Origin: an uncultured bacterium
Lineage (GTDB): Bacteria > Bacillota > Clostridia > Oscillospirales > Oscillospiraceae
Direction: 5' to 3'
NCBI GenBank assembly: GCA_947364395.1
Contig: CANASS010000014.1
Coordinates: 1 to 43,015, forward strand
DNA: 43,015 bases
The position numbers and the translations under genes are program-made. Below are positions 1-7,724 of the stretch, in pieces. The notes beneath the pieces are model-generated. The model searched no databases, was not told the origin of the DNA, and was given only the letters and a program-made list of their open reading frames with translations. The number at the start of each line of letters is the position of its first letter. The first letter of the stretch is position 1.

Positions 1-20
1 TTTCTTTCAAGAAAAAGAAG
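1..20. repeat. Partial CTTTCAAG hairpin at the window edge
   Basis: TTTCTT-TC-AAGAAA forms a hairpin whose left arm is cut by the window edge. The same core recurs at 36574-36599 and 37279-37306, each time just 3' of a minus-strand gene. Here it follows the stop of the lipid kinase gene, so it probably ends that transcript. Confidence 0.6.
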
Positions 21-25
21 TGCCC

Positions 26-934
26 TTACTCCTCTGCGGGAATCCCACAGGCTATCGCCAGCGCCTGGGGCAGATTTTTGATGTGGGTTACCGCCTGTTC
101 CCCGCCGAACTCGCCGTCCACCGTCCAGGCCGCGGGCCGGTCGCAGGAAAAGGTGATGTCCCCGGCAGAGAAGCCGGTCACCGCCCCCTCCGGCACCAGC
201 TCCAGGGTGGTGAGCGCGGTGAGGATGGACTGCCAGTCCCGGCCGTTCTCCGGCCGCCGGATCAAAATCACCTCAAACCGCCCGTCGTCCAGCAGCACCT
301 TGTCCCGGGGCAGGTTCACCAGCCCGCCCACCGACACCGTGTTGCCCACCATGCCGTAGATGTAGTCCCCTTCGATCTCCCGGCCGCCGCCGGACACCTT
401 CATGTGAAAGCTGGGGATATTGGACAGCTTGCCCATCCCCTCCAGCACGTAGGCGAAGTGACCCAGCAGGTTTTTGCTGGCCTGGGGGGTGGAGTAGGAC
501 ACGTCGGTGAACAGCCCGAAAGCGGCCACGTAGGTGAAGGGGTTTCCCTCCGCCATCCCCACGTCGATGGCCCGGGGCGCCCCGGCCCCCGCCACCTCCG
601 CCAGTTCCAGCGGCGTCTTTGGCAGCTCCAGGGTGCGGGAGAAGTCGTTGGTGGTGCCCGCCGGGATGTAGCCCAGCACCGGCCTGCGCTCCGGGGGCAG
701 CTCCAGCACCCCCCGGACGGTCTCGTTCAGGGTGCCGTCCCCGCCGCAGCACACCACCCGGTCAAACTCAGGGCCCTGGTCCTGGGCGGCGGCAGCGGCG
801 TCCCCCCGGGCCTGGGTGGGGTGGACGGTGATCCCGTAGCCCTGGCGGGCGAACACCTCCAGCACGTCGGACAGGTTGATTTTAGCGGTTTTCCTCCCGG
901 CGGCGGGGTTGTAGATGTACAGTAATTTTTTCAT
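26..934 (-). CDS. Diacylglycerol/lipid kinase family protein (YegS/DagK-like)
   Basis: This 302-residue protein is a soluble lipid kinase of the diacylglycerol kinase catalytic family, which uses ATP to phosphorylate a lipid hydroxyl at the inner membrane face. The nucleotide-binding motif GGDGTLNE lies at residues 64-71, followed by PAGTTNDFSR at 91-100, where the family has G-T-x-N-D. The C-terminal lid holds DDGRFEV and WTVDGE, both usual in this family. Length is normal for YegS/DgkB-like proteins. The ATG start gives the expected N-terminus (KKLLYIYNPAAG). It is transcribed alone, divergent from azlC, and ends in a hairpin repeat at the window edge. The true substrate (diacylglycerol, undecaprenol or another lipid) cannot be told from sequence; Firmicute members often recycle diacylglycerol from lipoteichoic acid synthesis. 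Confidence 0.9.
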   Translation of the reverse strand: MKKLLYIYNPAAGRKTAKINLSDVLEVFARQGYGITVHPTQARGDAAAAAQDQGPEFDRVVCCGGDGTLNETVRGVLELPPERRPVLGYIPAGTTNDFSRTLELPKTPLELAEVAGAGAPRAIDVGMAEGNPFTYVAAFGLFTDVSYSTPQASKNLLGHFAYVLEGMGKLSNIPSFHMKVSGGGREIEGDYIYGMVGNTVSVGGLVNLPRDKVLLDDGRFEVILIRRPENGRDWQSILTALTTLELVPEGAVTGFSAGDITFSCDRPAAWTVDGEFGGEQAVTHIKNLPQALAIACGIPAEE

Positions 935-990
935 GGCGGGTCACGCTCCATAGGGCCCGGTTCGGAGGGGCCGGACTGGTATTGAAAAGT

Positions 991-1019
991 ATTATAGCCA
1001 AATCCTGCCTGGAATACAA
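991..1019 (-). promoter_or_regulatory. Promoter for the lipid kinase gene
   Basis: On the minus strand TTGTAT (1014-1019), a 17-base spacer and a perfect TATAAT (991-996) form a sigma-A type promoter. It lies about 57 bases upstream of the ATG at 934 and back to back with the azlC promoter. Confidence 0.65.
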
Positions 1020-1043
1020 TGAACAATCTGTAAAACCCTGCCC

Positions 1044-1073
1044 TTGCCACAGGGGGAGGGTTGACGGTATAAT
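1044..1073 (+). promoter_or_regulatory. Promoter for azlCD
   Basis: TTGCCA (1044-1049), an 18-base spacer and a perfect TATAAT (1068-1073) precede azlC. The predicted transcript start near 1080 leaves a short leader of about 27 bases. Confidence 0.65.
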
Positions 1074-1106
1074 GATTGTGTCAATTTTCCCGAGGAAGTG
1101 ACCGAA

Positions 1107-1805
1107 ATGAACCGAAAAACCCTGGCCGCCGCCTTTCCCCACACCATGCCCGTGCTCATGGGCTACCTGTCCATCGGCATCGTGTTCGGCTGGATGCTGT
1201 CGGCGGCGGGCTTCGCCTCCACCTGGGCCGCCCTCATGTCCGCCGCCATCTACGCGGGCAGCGGGCAGTACCTGGGGGTGGACCTGCTGAAGGGAGCCTC
1301 CCCCCTGGGGGACGCCGCCTTTCTCACCCTCATCATCAATTTCCGGCACCTGGTGTACGGCCTGTCCATGCTGGAGAAGTTCCAGGGCATGGGCTGGCGG
1401 AAGCTGTACATGATCTTCTCCCTCACTGACGAGACCTACGCCCTGCTGGCCGGGGTCCGGGCCCCGGAAGGAGTGGATGAAAAGGACTTTTACTTTACCA
1501 TCGCGGTGCTGGACCACCTGTACTGGATTGCCGGCTCCATCCTGGGCGCGGTGGCGGGGGCCCTCGTCACCATCAACACCGAGGGCATCGACTTCGCCAT
1601 GACCGCCCTGTTTCTGGTCATCGCCGTGGAACAGTGGCAGTCCAATGCCCGCCACGCCCCGGTGTTCCTGGGGGCGGCGGGCACTCTGGGCTGCCTGCTG
1701 GTTTTCGGGCCGGACAATGGGCGGTTTCTCATTCCGGCGCTGGTGATCCTGGTGGCGGGGCTGCTGCTGATGCGGCCCCGCCTGGAAGGGGGGGAGGGAC
1801 AATGA
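1107..1805 (+). CDS. azlC: AzlC family branched-chain amino acid exporter, large subunit
   Basis: AzlC is the large membrane subunit of the AzlCD exporter, which moves branched-chain amino acids and analogues out of the cell. The protein is hydrophobic throughout. It has the family N-terminus (FPHTMPVLMGYLSIGIVFG) and the region AALMSAAIYAGSGQYLGVDLL. I chose the ATG at 1107 over the in-frame GTG at 1098: the GAGGAA ribosome binding site at 1092-1097 touches the GTG but is 9 bases from the ATG. This gives 232 residues, usual for the family. Its stop overlaps the start of azlD in ATGA, so the two subunits are translationally coupled. Substrate range is inferred from the family. Confidence 0.92.
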   Translation: MNRKTLAAAFPHTMPVLMGYLSIGIVFGWMLSAAGFASTWAALMSAAIYAGSGQYLGVDLLKGASPLGDAAFLTLIINFRHLVYGLSMLEKFQGMGWRKLYMIFSLTDETYALLAGVRAPEGVDEKDFYFTIAVLDHLYWIAGSILGAVAGALVTINTEGIDFAMTALFLVIAVEQWQSNARHAPVFLGAAGTLGCLLVFGPDNGRFLIPALVILVAGLLLMRPRLEGGEGQ

Positions 1806-2128
1806 CCACCGCGCAGATCGCCGCCCTGGTGGCGGTGATGGCCGCCGTGACCTTTCTCACCCGGGCCCTGCCCTTCCTGCTCTTCGGCCGGGGCGGGGAG
1901 CCCCCCAGGGTGGTGCTCTACCTGGGGCGGCTGCTCCCCCCGGCGGTGATCGCCATGCTCATCGTCTACTGCTACCGCAGTACCAGTTTTGCCGCCCCCG
2001 GAGGCTGGGCCCCCGGCCTCATCGCAGGGCTGGCGGTGGTGGGCCTCCACCTGTGGAAGAAAAACAACATGCTGTCCATCGTGGGGGGGACCGTCCTCTA
2101 CATGGCGCTGGTCCAGGCGGTGTTTTAA
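1802..2128 (+). CDS. azlD: AzlD family branched-chain amino acid exporter, small subunit
   Basis: This 108-residue protein with several membrane segments is the small partner of AzlC. The family signature TFLTRALPFLLF follows the first membrane segment, and PPAVIAMLIVYCYRS forms a later one. The ATG lies inside the azlC stop codon (ATGA overlap), which fits equal expression of the two subunits. The TAA stop at 2126-2128 merges with the first bases of a MITE-like repeat, so the stop codon and the repeat end share sequence. Confidence 0.9.
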   Translation: MTTAQIAALVAVMAAVTFLTRALPFLLFGRGGEPPRVVLYLGRLLPPAVIAMLIVYCYRSTSFAAPGGWAPGLIAGLAVVGLHLWKKNNMLSIVGGTVLYMALVQAVF

Positions 2129-2290
2129 GGAACCTCTGAATAAATCGGCAAGAGCGATTTGCGAGAGATTTTTCGCCGCAGCGAGGCGGGATTCCGCAGG
2201 AATAATTGTGTTTATTTCAAGAAATCACAACGAAGTTGCGGCGAAAAAGATCCGTAAAGCGCCGCAGACGCATTTGTTCAGAGGTTCCTT
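2127..2290. mobile_element. MITE-like palindromic element, copy 1 (164 bp)
   Basis: Terminal inverted repeats AAGGAACCTCTGAATAAAT and ATTTGTTCAGAGGTTCCTT match at 18 of 19 positions. Inside them a second inverted repeat pairs GAGATTTTTCGCCGCA with TGCGGCGAAAAAGATC, so the whole unit can fold into one long hairpin. There is no coding capacity. Copy 2 (21176-21443) shares ends and core; copy 3 (13085-13248) is diverged. It fills the gap between the convergent azlD and SLH genes and may terminate both. Confidence 0.75.
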
Positions 2291-2296
2291 AGGATG

Positions 2297-3256
2297 TTAC
2301 CAGGGCCAGCCCCCGGCATCCCGGGCATCCAGCACATCCAGCATGGCGGACAGCATCTGGGCGGACTGGGCCCGGGTGAGGGGCTTGGACAGGTCGGTGC
2401 TGCTGCTGATTACCGACACCGCCTCCATGTTCACCACCGACTGGTAGGCCCAGGCGGGGGCGGTCTCGGCGGAGAAGGCGGAGGAGGCCCCGGACACGTC
2501 CCCGGTGGCCAGCAGCCGGTCGATGATGACGGCGGCCTCGGCCTGGGTGATGGGGCTGCCGGGGGTGAACACCGTCTGGCCCAGGTGGTTGCGGGAGCCC
2601 TCCACCGTGCCCACCACCAGGGCGGCGGACACGTAGCCCTTGGCCCAGGCGGAGATGTCGCCGTCGTCATAGAACCCGGTGAGGGTCACGTCGCTCAGGG
2701 GGGCTTTGCCCGCGGCGGTCATGGCCATGGCCAGGAACTCCTCCCGGGTGAAGGCGGCGTCCGGGTCGAAGCAGTACAGGTCTCCCACCTTCCGGCCGGT
2801 ATACACCCCGGCCTCCGCCAGCCGCAGGGCGGCGTAGTGGGCGGGGTCGCCGGCCAGGTCGGAGTAGCTGACGGCGGTGGTCTGCTTCTGGATGGACACT
2901 TTCACCGTGGCGGGCTTGGAGCTGTTGCCCTTGGCGTCGATGGCCACATAGGTGAAGGTGTCCTTGCCCTTCTTGCCCTCATAGGGGGTGTAGGTGAAGG
3001 CGGCGGGGTCGTTTTCGTCCATGGCCACCTGGCCCCGGGCGGGGCTGTCCATGATCTGGAAGGTGACCAGGTCCCCGTCCGGGTCCACGGCGGCGAAGCG
3101 GCTGGAGATGGCCACCCCCTTGTAGGTTTTGAGAACCAGGTCCTCGGCGATGGGGGCGGCGTTTTCCACCTCGGCGGTGGGGGTGGTCAGGGCCAGGGCG
3201 GGGACGGTGAGGGCCCCGGCCAGGCAGAGAGACAGTATGGTGATTCGCTTTTTCAA
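2297..3256 (-). CDS. Secreted protein with Ig-like domain and S-layer homology repeats
   Basis: This 319-residue protein is exported and probably held on the cell wall. Residues 1-22 are a signal peptide ending in PALA. Residues about 33-120 look like a bacterial Ig/cadherin-like domain (DPDGDLVTFQI, then FTYTPYEGKKGKDTFTYVA). Three S-layer homology stretches follow: about 130-185 (SYSDLAG..HYAALRLAEAGVYTG), 200-250 (FTPGSPITQAEAAVIIDRLL) and 263-310 (LSKPLTRAQSAQMLSAMLDV). SLH modules bind pyruvylated wall polymers in known cases. The start is TTG, supported by AAAGGAGGAG about 8 bases upstream. The role is unknown; with one Ig domain it is more likely a wall-anchored accessory protein than the S-layer itself. 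Confidence 0.82.
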   Translation of the reverse strand: MKKRITILSLCLAGALTVPALALTTPTAEVENAAPIAEDLVLKTYKGVAISSRFAAVDPDGDLVTFQIMDSPARGQVAMDENDPAAFTYTPYEGKKGKDTFTYVAIDAKGNSSKPATVKVSIQKQTTAVSYSDLAGDPAHYAALRLAEAGVYTGRKVGDLYCFDPDAAFTREEFLAMAMTAAGKAPLSDVTLTGFYDDGDISAWAKGYVSAALVVGTVEGSRNHLGQTVFTPGSPITQAEAAVIIDRLLATGDVSGASSAFSAETAPAWAYQSVVNMEAVSVISSSTDLSKPLTRAQSAQMLSAMLDVLDARDAGGWPW

Positions 3257-3315
3257 AGGGAACTCCTCCTTTGTATGGTTGTGGGACTAGCATATACCAA
3301 AAAGGCAAAAAATAT

Positions 3316-3345
3316 GCGGGCCCGTCCAGGTCAGGACGGGCCCGC
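3316..3345. terminator. Bidirectional intrinsic terminator downstream of rodA
   Basis: A perfect 12-bp GC stem (GCGGGCCCGTCC with GGACGGGCCCGC) and 6-base loop is followed by GTTTTT on the plus strand and by ATATTTTTTG on the minus strand. It ends rodA before the SLH gene. Confidence 0.9.
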
Positions 3346-3361
3346 GTTTTTAAAAGAAAGC

Positions 3362-4549
3362 TCACAGCTGGCTGCGGTCCTTGAGCCAGCTGGGCAGGGG
3401 CCGCATTTTGATGCCGGACACAATGCCCATGGCGAGGAACAGGGTCAGGGTGGAGGTGCCGCCGTAGCTGATGAAGGGCAGGGTCAGGCCGATCACCGGG
3501 CCGATATACAGGGTCATGGCCACGTTGATGATGGTCTGGATCATCAGCATCCCGGCGATGCCCATGGCGATATAGGCGGACATGTGGCTCTTGGCCCTCC
3601 GGGACACCCACACGCACCGCAGTATGATGAGCAGCAGCACCAGCAGCACCGCGCAGCAGCCGATCATGCCGAACTCCTCCCCGCACACGGCGAAGATGTT
3701 GTCGGTGTGCCGGGCGGGCAGGGTCTCCTTGTTGGGGGAGCGGGTGCAGGTGCCGTTGAGATAGCCCATGCCGGTGAGCTGGCCCGAGCCGATGGCCGCC
3801 AGGGACTGGTTCTGCTGCCATCCCGCGCCCCTGGGGTCCAGGTTATTGCCCTTCCAGTGCTCCACCACAATCCGAAAGCGCATGACGCGGTAGTCGTCCC
3901 AGTATTTGGTCCGGGGCAGGATGAAGCGCCACAAAAACACCACCAGTCCCACCAGGGGCCCGCCCACGCCGATGAACCACCACTTGCTCACCCCGGCCAC
4001 CCAGGCCATGACCACGAAGATGAACAGGTAGACGATAACCATGCCCCAGTCGCCGGACAGCACCGCCAGCGAACCGGCAAAGACGCCGGTGAGCACCACA
4101 TACTTGACCAGCGCCGGGAACCGGCCCAGCCCCCGGGGGCGCGCCTTGTTAATCATCCAGGCCAAAACCACGATATAGGCCAGCTTGGCGATCTCCCCGG
4201 GCTGGATGCTGAAGGGGACGTGAGGGATATAGACCCAGCTTCGGTTGCCGGTGCCCAGGTCCTTGCCAAAGGGGATGATGAGGGCGATGGCCAGCAACCC
4301 CAGCAGGAGGAACACCCACCACCATTTTTCCATCAGGTACTCAATGTCGATGAAGGAGACCCATACGTAGGCCACGATGCCCACACAGACGAACAGGGCC
4401 TGTTTTTGAGGGAAGTCGTGGAGGGAATCCATGTAGCGGGTGGCGGAATAGATGAGCACCAGCCCCATGAGGCTCGCCAGGATGCACAGGCCCAGCAGGA
4501 CCACGTCGCCCTTTTTGAAAAATTCTTTGAGTGTGCGCGCCGGCTGCAA
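3362..4549 (-). CDS. rodA: RodA-type SEDS peptidoglycan glycosyltransferase
   Basis: SEDS proteins polymerise lipid II into glycan strands; RodA does this in the elongation machinery with a class B PBP. The 395-residue protein has about ten membrane segments, starting with VVLLGLCILASLMGLVLIYSATRY. It carries the hallmark ISYGGTSTL near the C-terminus and IGSGQLTGMGYLNGT in the large extracellular loop region. The start is TTG with AGGAGG 7 bases upstream. The gene is divergent from tsaE and ends at a strong terminator. mreBCD and a PBP2 gene are not in the window. RodA is preferred to FtsW or SpoVE from the loop sequence and the lack of a cell-division cluster, but function within SEDS is hard to fix by eye. 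Confidence 0.88.
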   Translation of the reverse strand: MQPARTLKEFFKKGDVVLLGLCILASLMGLVLIYSATRYMDSLHDFPQKQALFVCVGIVAYVWVSFIDIEYLMEKWWWVFLLLGLLAIALIIPFGKDLGTGNRSWVYIPHVPFSIQPGEIAKLAYIVVLAWMINKARPRGLGRFPALVKYVVLTGVFAGSLAVLSGDWGMVIVYLFIFVVMAWVAGVSKWWFIGVGGPLVGLVVFLWRFILPRTKYWDDYRVMRFRIVVEHWKGNNLDPRGAGWQQNQSLAAIGSGQLTGMGYLNGTCTRSPNKETLPARHTDNIFAVCGEEFGMIGCCAVLLVLLLIILRCVWVSRRAKSHMSAYIAMGIAGMLMIQTIINVAMTLYIGPVIGLTLPFISYGGTSTLTLFLAMGIVSGIKMRPLPSWLKDRSQL

Positions 4550-4586
4550 GGCGGGGCCTCCTCTCTTGGGAAAACAATTGCAAATT

Positions 4587-4619
4587 AGTATAGCACATCC
4601 CGGCGGATTATGCTATACT
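4587..4619. promoter_or_regulatory. Overlapping divergent extended -10 promoters for rodA and tsaE
   Basis: A perfect 9-bp inverted repeat, AGTATAGCA (4587-4595) and TGCTATACT (4611-4619), puts TGC-TATACT on each strand. Both are TGN extended -10 elements pointing outward, and neither has a good -35. The two start sites therefore lie back to back and should interfere. Confidence 0.6.
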
Positions 4620-4671
4620 GTTTTGAAAGAGTTTCCGAATTCTTAACTTTATGTACGGGAAGTGAGCTTCC

Positions 4672-5097
4672 ATGGAGTTTGTCACCCACAGCAGGGAGGA
4701 GACTGAGGCCCTGGGGGCCCGCCTGGCGGACGCCCTGGACGGGGGCCGGGTGGTGGCCTTTACCGGGGACCTGGGGGCGGGCAAAACCGCCTTTGTGTCC
4801 GGCATGGCCCGGGCGCTGGGGGTGGAGGAGCGGGTGACCAGCCCCACCTTCACCATCGTCAACGAGTACGAGGGGGGCCGCCTGCCCCTGTTTCACTTTG
4901 ATATGTACCGGCTGGACGGCGCGGACGAGCTGTTCCACATCGGCTGGGAGGACTACCTGGCCCGGGGCGGCGTGTGCGCCGTGGAGTGGAGCGAAAACGT
5001 GGCCGAAGCCATTGAGGACGGCGCGGTCCGGGTGTTCATGGTCCGGGGGGACGGGGACGACGACCGAATTATCACCATCGAGGGGGTGGACCTGTGA
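4672..5097 (+). CDS. tsaE: tRNA threonylcarbamoyladenosine biosynthesis ATPase TsaE
   Basis: TsaE is the ATPase that works with TsaB and TsaD to put threonylcarbamoyl on A37 of ANN-decoding tRNAs. The 141-residue protein has a Walker A motif, GDLGAGKT, at residues 32-39 and the family block TSPTFTIVNEYEG at 56-68. FHFDMYRLDG and EWSENV follow, as usual for TsaE. Length is normal. The ATG at 4672 has only a modest ribosome binding site (GGAAGTGA). The stop overlaps the GTG start of tsaB, so the two are coupled. tsaD and rimI, often nearby, are not in this window. Confidence 0.95.
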   Translation: MEFVTHSREETEALGARLADALDGGRVVAFTGDLGAGKTAFVSGMARALGVEERVTSPTFTIVNEYEGGRLPLFHFDMYRLDGADELFHIGWEDYLARGGVCAVEWSENVAEAIEDGAVRVFMVRGDGDDDRIITIEGVDL

Positions 5098-5831
5098 AAA
5101 TCATCGCGCTGGAGAGCTCCGCCGTCACGGCCGGCGTGGCGGTCGCCGAGGACGAAAAGCTGCTGGCCCAGTCCTTTCAGAACAGCGGGCTGACCCACTC
5201 CGCCACCCTCATGCCCATGGCGGTCCATCTGCTGGAAAACACCGGCCTCACCCTGGAGGAGATGGACGTGGTGGCGGTGGCGGCGGGTCCGGGGTCCTTT
5301 ACCGGGGTGCGCATCGGCGTGGCCGCCGCCAAGGGGCTGGCCTGGCCGGGGGACAAGCCCTGCGCCCCCTGCTCCACCCTGGAGTCCATGGCCTGGCAGT
5401 GCGCTCATATGGAGGGCGAGATCTGCGCCGCCATGGACGCGAGAAGAAACCAGGTGTACTGCGCCCGGTTCCGGGCGGAGGGGGGAAACCTGACCCGGCT
5501 CACCCCCGACCGGGCCCTGGGGCTGGACCGGCTGTCGGAGGAGATCCGGGCCTCGGGAAAACCCCAGACCCTGGTGGGGGACGGGGCCCATCTGGTCCGG
5601 CGGGCGCTGGAAGAACGGGGGCTGCCCTGCCTCCTCATGCCCCCCCATCTGCTGTACCAGACCGCCTGGGGGGTGGCCCGGTGCGCCCTGCGCATGGCGC
5701 GGGCGGGGGAGCTGGTGTCCGCCGCCGCCATGGCGCCCAGCTATCACCGCCTCAGTCAGGCGGAGCGGGAGCGGCTGGAAAAATTGGGAGAAACCCAGCC
5801 GGAAGGGCAGGATATAGCAAATAAGGATTGA
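5094..5831 (+). CDS. tsaB: tRNA threonylcarbamoyladenosine biosynthesis protein TsaB
   Basis: TsaB is the inactive ASKHA-fold paralogue that dimerises with TsaD in the t6A synthase. The 245-residue protein begins MKIIALESSAVTAGVAVAED and has AAGPGSFTGVRIGVAAAKGLA near residues 63-83, both diagnostic. Its start is GTG in a GTGA overlap with the tsaE stop. The C-terminus reaches RLSQAERERLEKL, normal length for the family. The promoter of the next gene lies across its stop codon. Confidence 0.95.
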   Translation: MKIIALESSAVTAGVAVAEDEKLLAQSFQNSGLTHSATLMPMAVHLLENTGLTLEEMDVVAVAAGPGSFTGVRIGVAAAKGLAWPGDKPCAPCSTLESMAWQCAHMEGEICAAMDARRNQVYCARFRAEGGNLTRLTPDRALGLDRLSEEIRASGKPQTLVGDGAHLVRRALEERGLPCLLMPPHLLYQTAWGVARCALRMARAGELVSAAAMAPSYHRLSQAERERLEKLGETQPEGQDIANKD

Positions 5832-5857
5832 CGAATGGCGGCGGGCCGTGTTAAGAT
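5828..5857 (+). promoter_or_regulatory. Promoter for the SH3-domain membrane protein
   Basis: TTGACG (5828-5833), an 18-base spacer and TAAGAT (5852-5857) overlap the tsaB stop codon and lie about 50 bases before the next ATG. Confidence 0.55.
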
Positions 5858-5907
5858 AGGGAGTGTGCGACAAGCTTCGAGCCTTTTTGCCAAGGAGGAA
5901 TTCCAAC

Positions 5908-7014
5908 ATGGCTGCCAAGCCTTCCCATGATACGCTGATCCACTGTGAAGCCTGCGGCGAGGACTACAGCTCCACCTACCGCCGCTGTCCCTTCTGCGGG
6001 GCCCGCAACGACCCCCGCCGGGTCACCCCCCGGAACGACCCGGCCTCCAGCTCCCGCTACGTCCCCATGCCGCCCCCGGTCAAGTCCGGCGGCCGCCGGA
6101 GCCGGGAGGAGGAATTGGACGACACCTATGTCTTTGACGGGCAGGACGCCTTTGACGAGGAGTATGAGGAGGAGGAGTACTACACCCCCCGGCCCAAGGG
6201 CGGCAAGCGGCTGGCCCCCAAGCAGGGCGGCGTGGAGCTGCCCCCCATCAACTGGCCCAGGCTCATCACCTTCCTGTGCTCCCTGGTCATCATTGTGGCG
6301 GCGCTCATCATTGTGTTCACCTTCATCTATCCCAAGCTCCACGGCAAAGATCCCAAACCCGACGCCTCCGCGGGGGTGTCCGCGGCGCCCAGCGCCCCGG
6401 TCAATCCCACGCCTGATCTCCCCGTCACCGAGCAGCCCACCCAGCCGGTGGACCCGGAGACCCCGCCTCCCACCGCCACGCCCACGGTGACTCAGGCGGT
6501 GATCGTCAACGCCAGCAGCGGCCTGCGGGTGCGCTCCGGCCCGGGCACCACCTACCAGGTGCTGGACAGTGTGTACAACGGCAAGGCCATCAGCGTGCTG
6601 GCCCCGGCGGAGAACGGCTGGTATAATATCAGCTATACCAAGAGTGACGGCGCCACTGTCACCGGCTACATCATGGGGGACTACATCTCCACCATCGCCG
6701 GCAGCGGCTCCACCGCCACGCAGCCCCCGGCGACCCAGCCTCCGGCCACCAATCCCCCGGTGATCGCCACTCAGGCCCCCTCTTCCGGCGGTCCCACAGT
6801 GGGCCGCGCGGGCACCATCGTCAACGCCGACGGCGGCCTGAATGTGCGCCCCGATCCCAGCAGGTCCAATCCAGCGATTGCCAGCCTGGTCAACGGCAAT
6901 CCCGTCCAGGTGGTGTCCGACGCGGGCGGCGGCTGGTATGAGATCACCTTCATCGGCAATGGCGGCTCTACCATGCGGGGCTACGTTATGGGCGAGTACA
7001 TTTCCACCAACTAA
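5908..7014 (+). CDS. Membrane protein with N-terminal zinc ribbon and two bacterial SH3 domains
   Basis: The 368-residue protein has an unusual domain order. A zinc ribbon lies at residues 13-30 (CEAC...CPFC). An acidic linker follows (EEYEEEEYY near 84-92), then one membrane segment at about 120-141. A Pro/Thr-rich stalk leads to two SH3b domains at about 196-262 (GLRVRSGPGTTYQVLD) and 302-366 (GLNVRPDPSRSNPAIA). By topology the zinc ribbon should be cytoplasmic and the SH3 pair outside, where SH3b domains usually bind wall peptides. I chose the ATG at 5908 because AAGGAGG sits 9 bases upstream; an in-frame ATG at 5863 lacks this. The gene has its own promoter and terminator. Function is unknown; a wall sensor or anchor is only a guess. 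Confidence 0.85.
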   Translation: MAAKPSHDTLIHCEACGEDYSSTYRRCPFCGARNDPRRVTPRNDPASSSRYVPMPPPVKSGGRRSREEELDDTYVFDGQDAFDEEYEEEEYYTPRPKGGKRLAPKQGGVELPPINWPRLITFLCSLVIIVAALIIVFTFIYPKLHGKDPKPDASAGVSAAPSAPVNPTPDLPVTEQPTQPVDPETPPPTATPTVTQAVIVNASSGLRVRSGPGTTYQVLDSVYNGKAISVLAPAENGWYNISYTKSDGATVTGYIMGDYISTIAGSGSTATQPPATQPPATNPPVIATQAPSSGGPTVGRAGTIVNADGGLNVRPDPSRSNPAIASLVNGNPVQVVSDAGGGWYEITFIGNGGSTMRGYVMGEYISTN

Positions 7015-7023
7015 ATCCATACA

Positions 7024-7051
7024 GGAGCGCCGCCCGGGCGGGCGGCGCTCC
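7024..7051 (+). terminator. Intrinsic terminator after the SH3 protein gene
   Basis: A perfect 12-bp stem (GGAGCGCCGCCC with GGGCGGCGCTCC) and a 4-base loop are followed by CCTTGTTTG. The ribosome binding site of the next gene begins about 10 bases beyond, so the next gene may depend on read-through. Confidence 0.75.
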
Positions 7052-7073
7052 CCTTGTTTGAGGAGGTCCCGTC

Positions 7074-7724
7074 ATGCTGCAAGTGGAGCGCGTCAGCGTT
7101 ATGAATCTGGAAAACGCCATCCGGGGGGCCCGCAACCCCATGAACAGCTGGGAGCGGTCGGACAGCGGCTATGACAGCGCCGGGGCCTATGCGCTGGGGC
7201 AGAACGACCTGGATCTGGCCATGCGCCTGTGCGCGGCGGGCAGCGACCACCGAAAGTTCCTCCGGCAGATTTTGGTGTCCATGGACATCACCGCCCCCCT
7301 GTACTGGTGGAAGGAGTTCGACACCTACAAGGTGGGCACCGTGGCCAACTCCACCTCCACCATGCACAAGCTCCACGCCAAGCCCCTGGAGCGGACGGAT
7401 TTTTCCGTGGACCGGCTGACCCCCGCCTCCCTGGCGCAGTTCCAGCGGTACGTGGACTATCTGGAGACGGTCCGGCGGCGCTTTGTGGAGGGGCGGGACA
7501 AGGCGGACTGGTACGACCTGATCCAGATGCTCCCCTCCAGCTACAACCAGATGCGCACGGTGACCATGAATTACGAGGTGCTGCTCAACATCTACTACGC
7601 CCGCCGTAACCACAAGCTGGACGAGTGGCACGTGCTGTGCGGTGAGATTTTAAAGCTTCCCTATGCCCGCGAGCTTCTGGGTGCGGCGGGAAGCGGCATG
7701 AATGAGAAATCCCTGGGGCTGTGA
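7074..7724 (+). CDS. Hypothetical protein resembling a ThyX-like family common in phages
   Basis: This 216-residue protein has GSDHRKFLRQILVSMDITA near residue 55 and PLYWWKEFDTYKVGTVANS just after. That pattern (polar His-Arg block, then PLxWWxEFxTYxxGTxxNS) recalls flavin-dependent thymidylate synthase-like proteins found in phages and Firmicutes, though the ThyX RHRxxS motif is not clearly present. A later block, WYDLIQMLPSSYNQMRTVTMNYE, also looks conserved. AGGAGG is 7 bases before the ATG. The gene sits between two terminators with no clear promoter. Enzyme activity should not be assumed; without the RHR motif it may be a catalytically different relative. Confidence 0.7.
   Translation: MLQVERVSVMNLENAIRGARNPMNSWERSDSGYDSAGAYALGQNDLDLAMRLCAAGSDHRKFLRQILVSMDITAPLYWWKEFDTYKVGTVANSTSTMHKLHAKPLERTDFSVDRLTPASLAQFQRYVDYLETVRRRFVEGRDKADWYDLIQMLPSSYNQMRTVTMNYEVLLNIYYARRNHKLDEWHVLCGEILKLPYARELLGAAGSGMNEKSLGL

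Noticed and set aside
2294..4588. Long plus-strand ORF of 764 codons
   Set aside because: It is the antisense of the SLH gene and rodA; its His/Gly/Gln-rich composition is typical of reverse frames in GC-rich genes.
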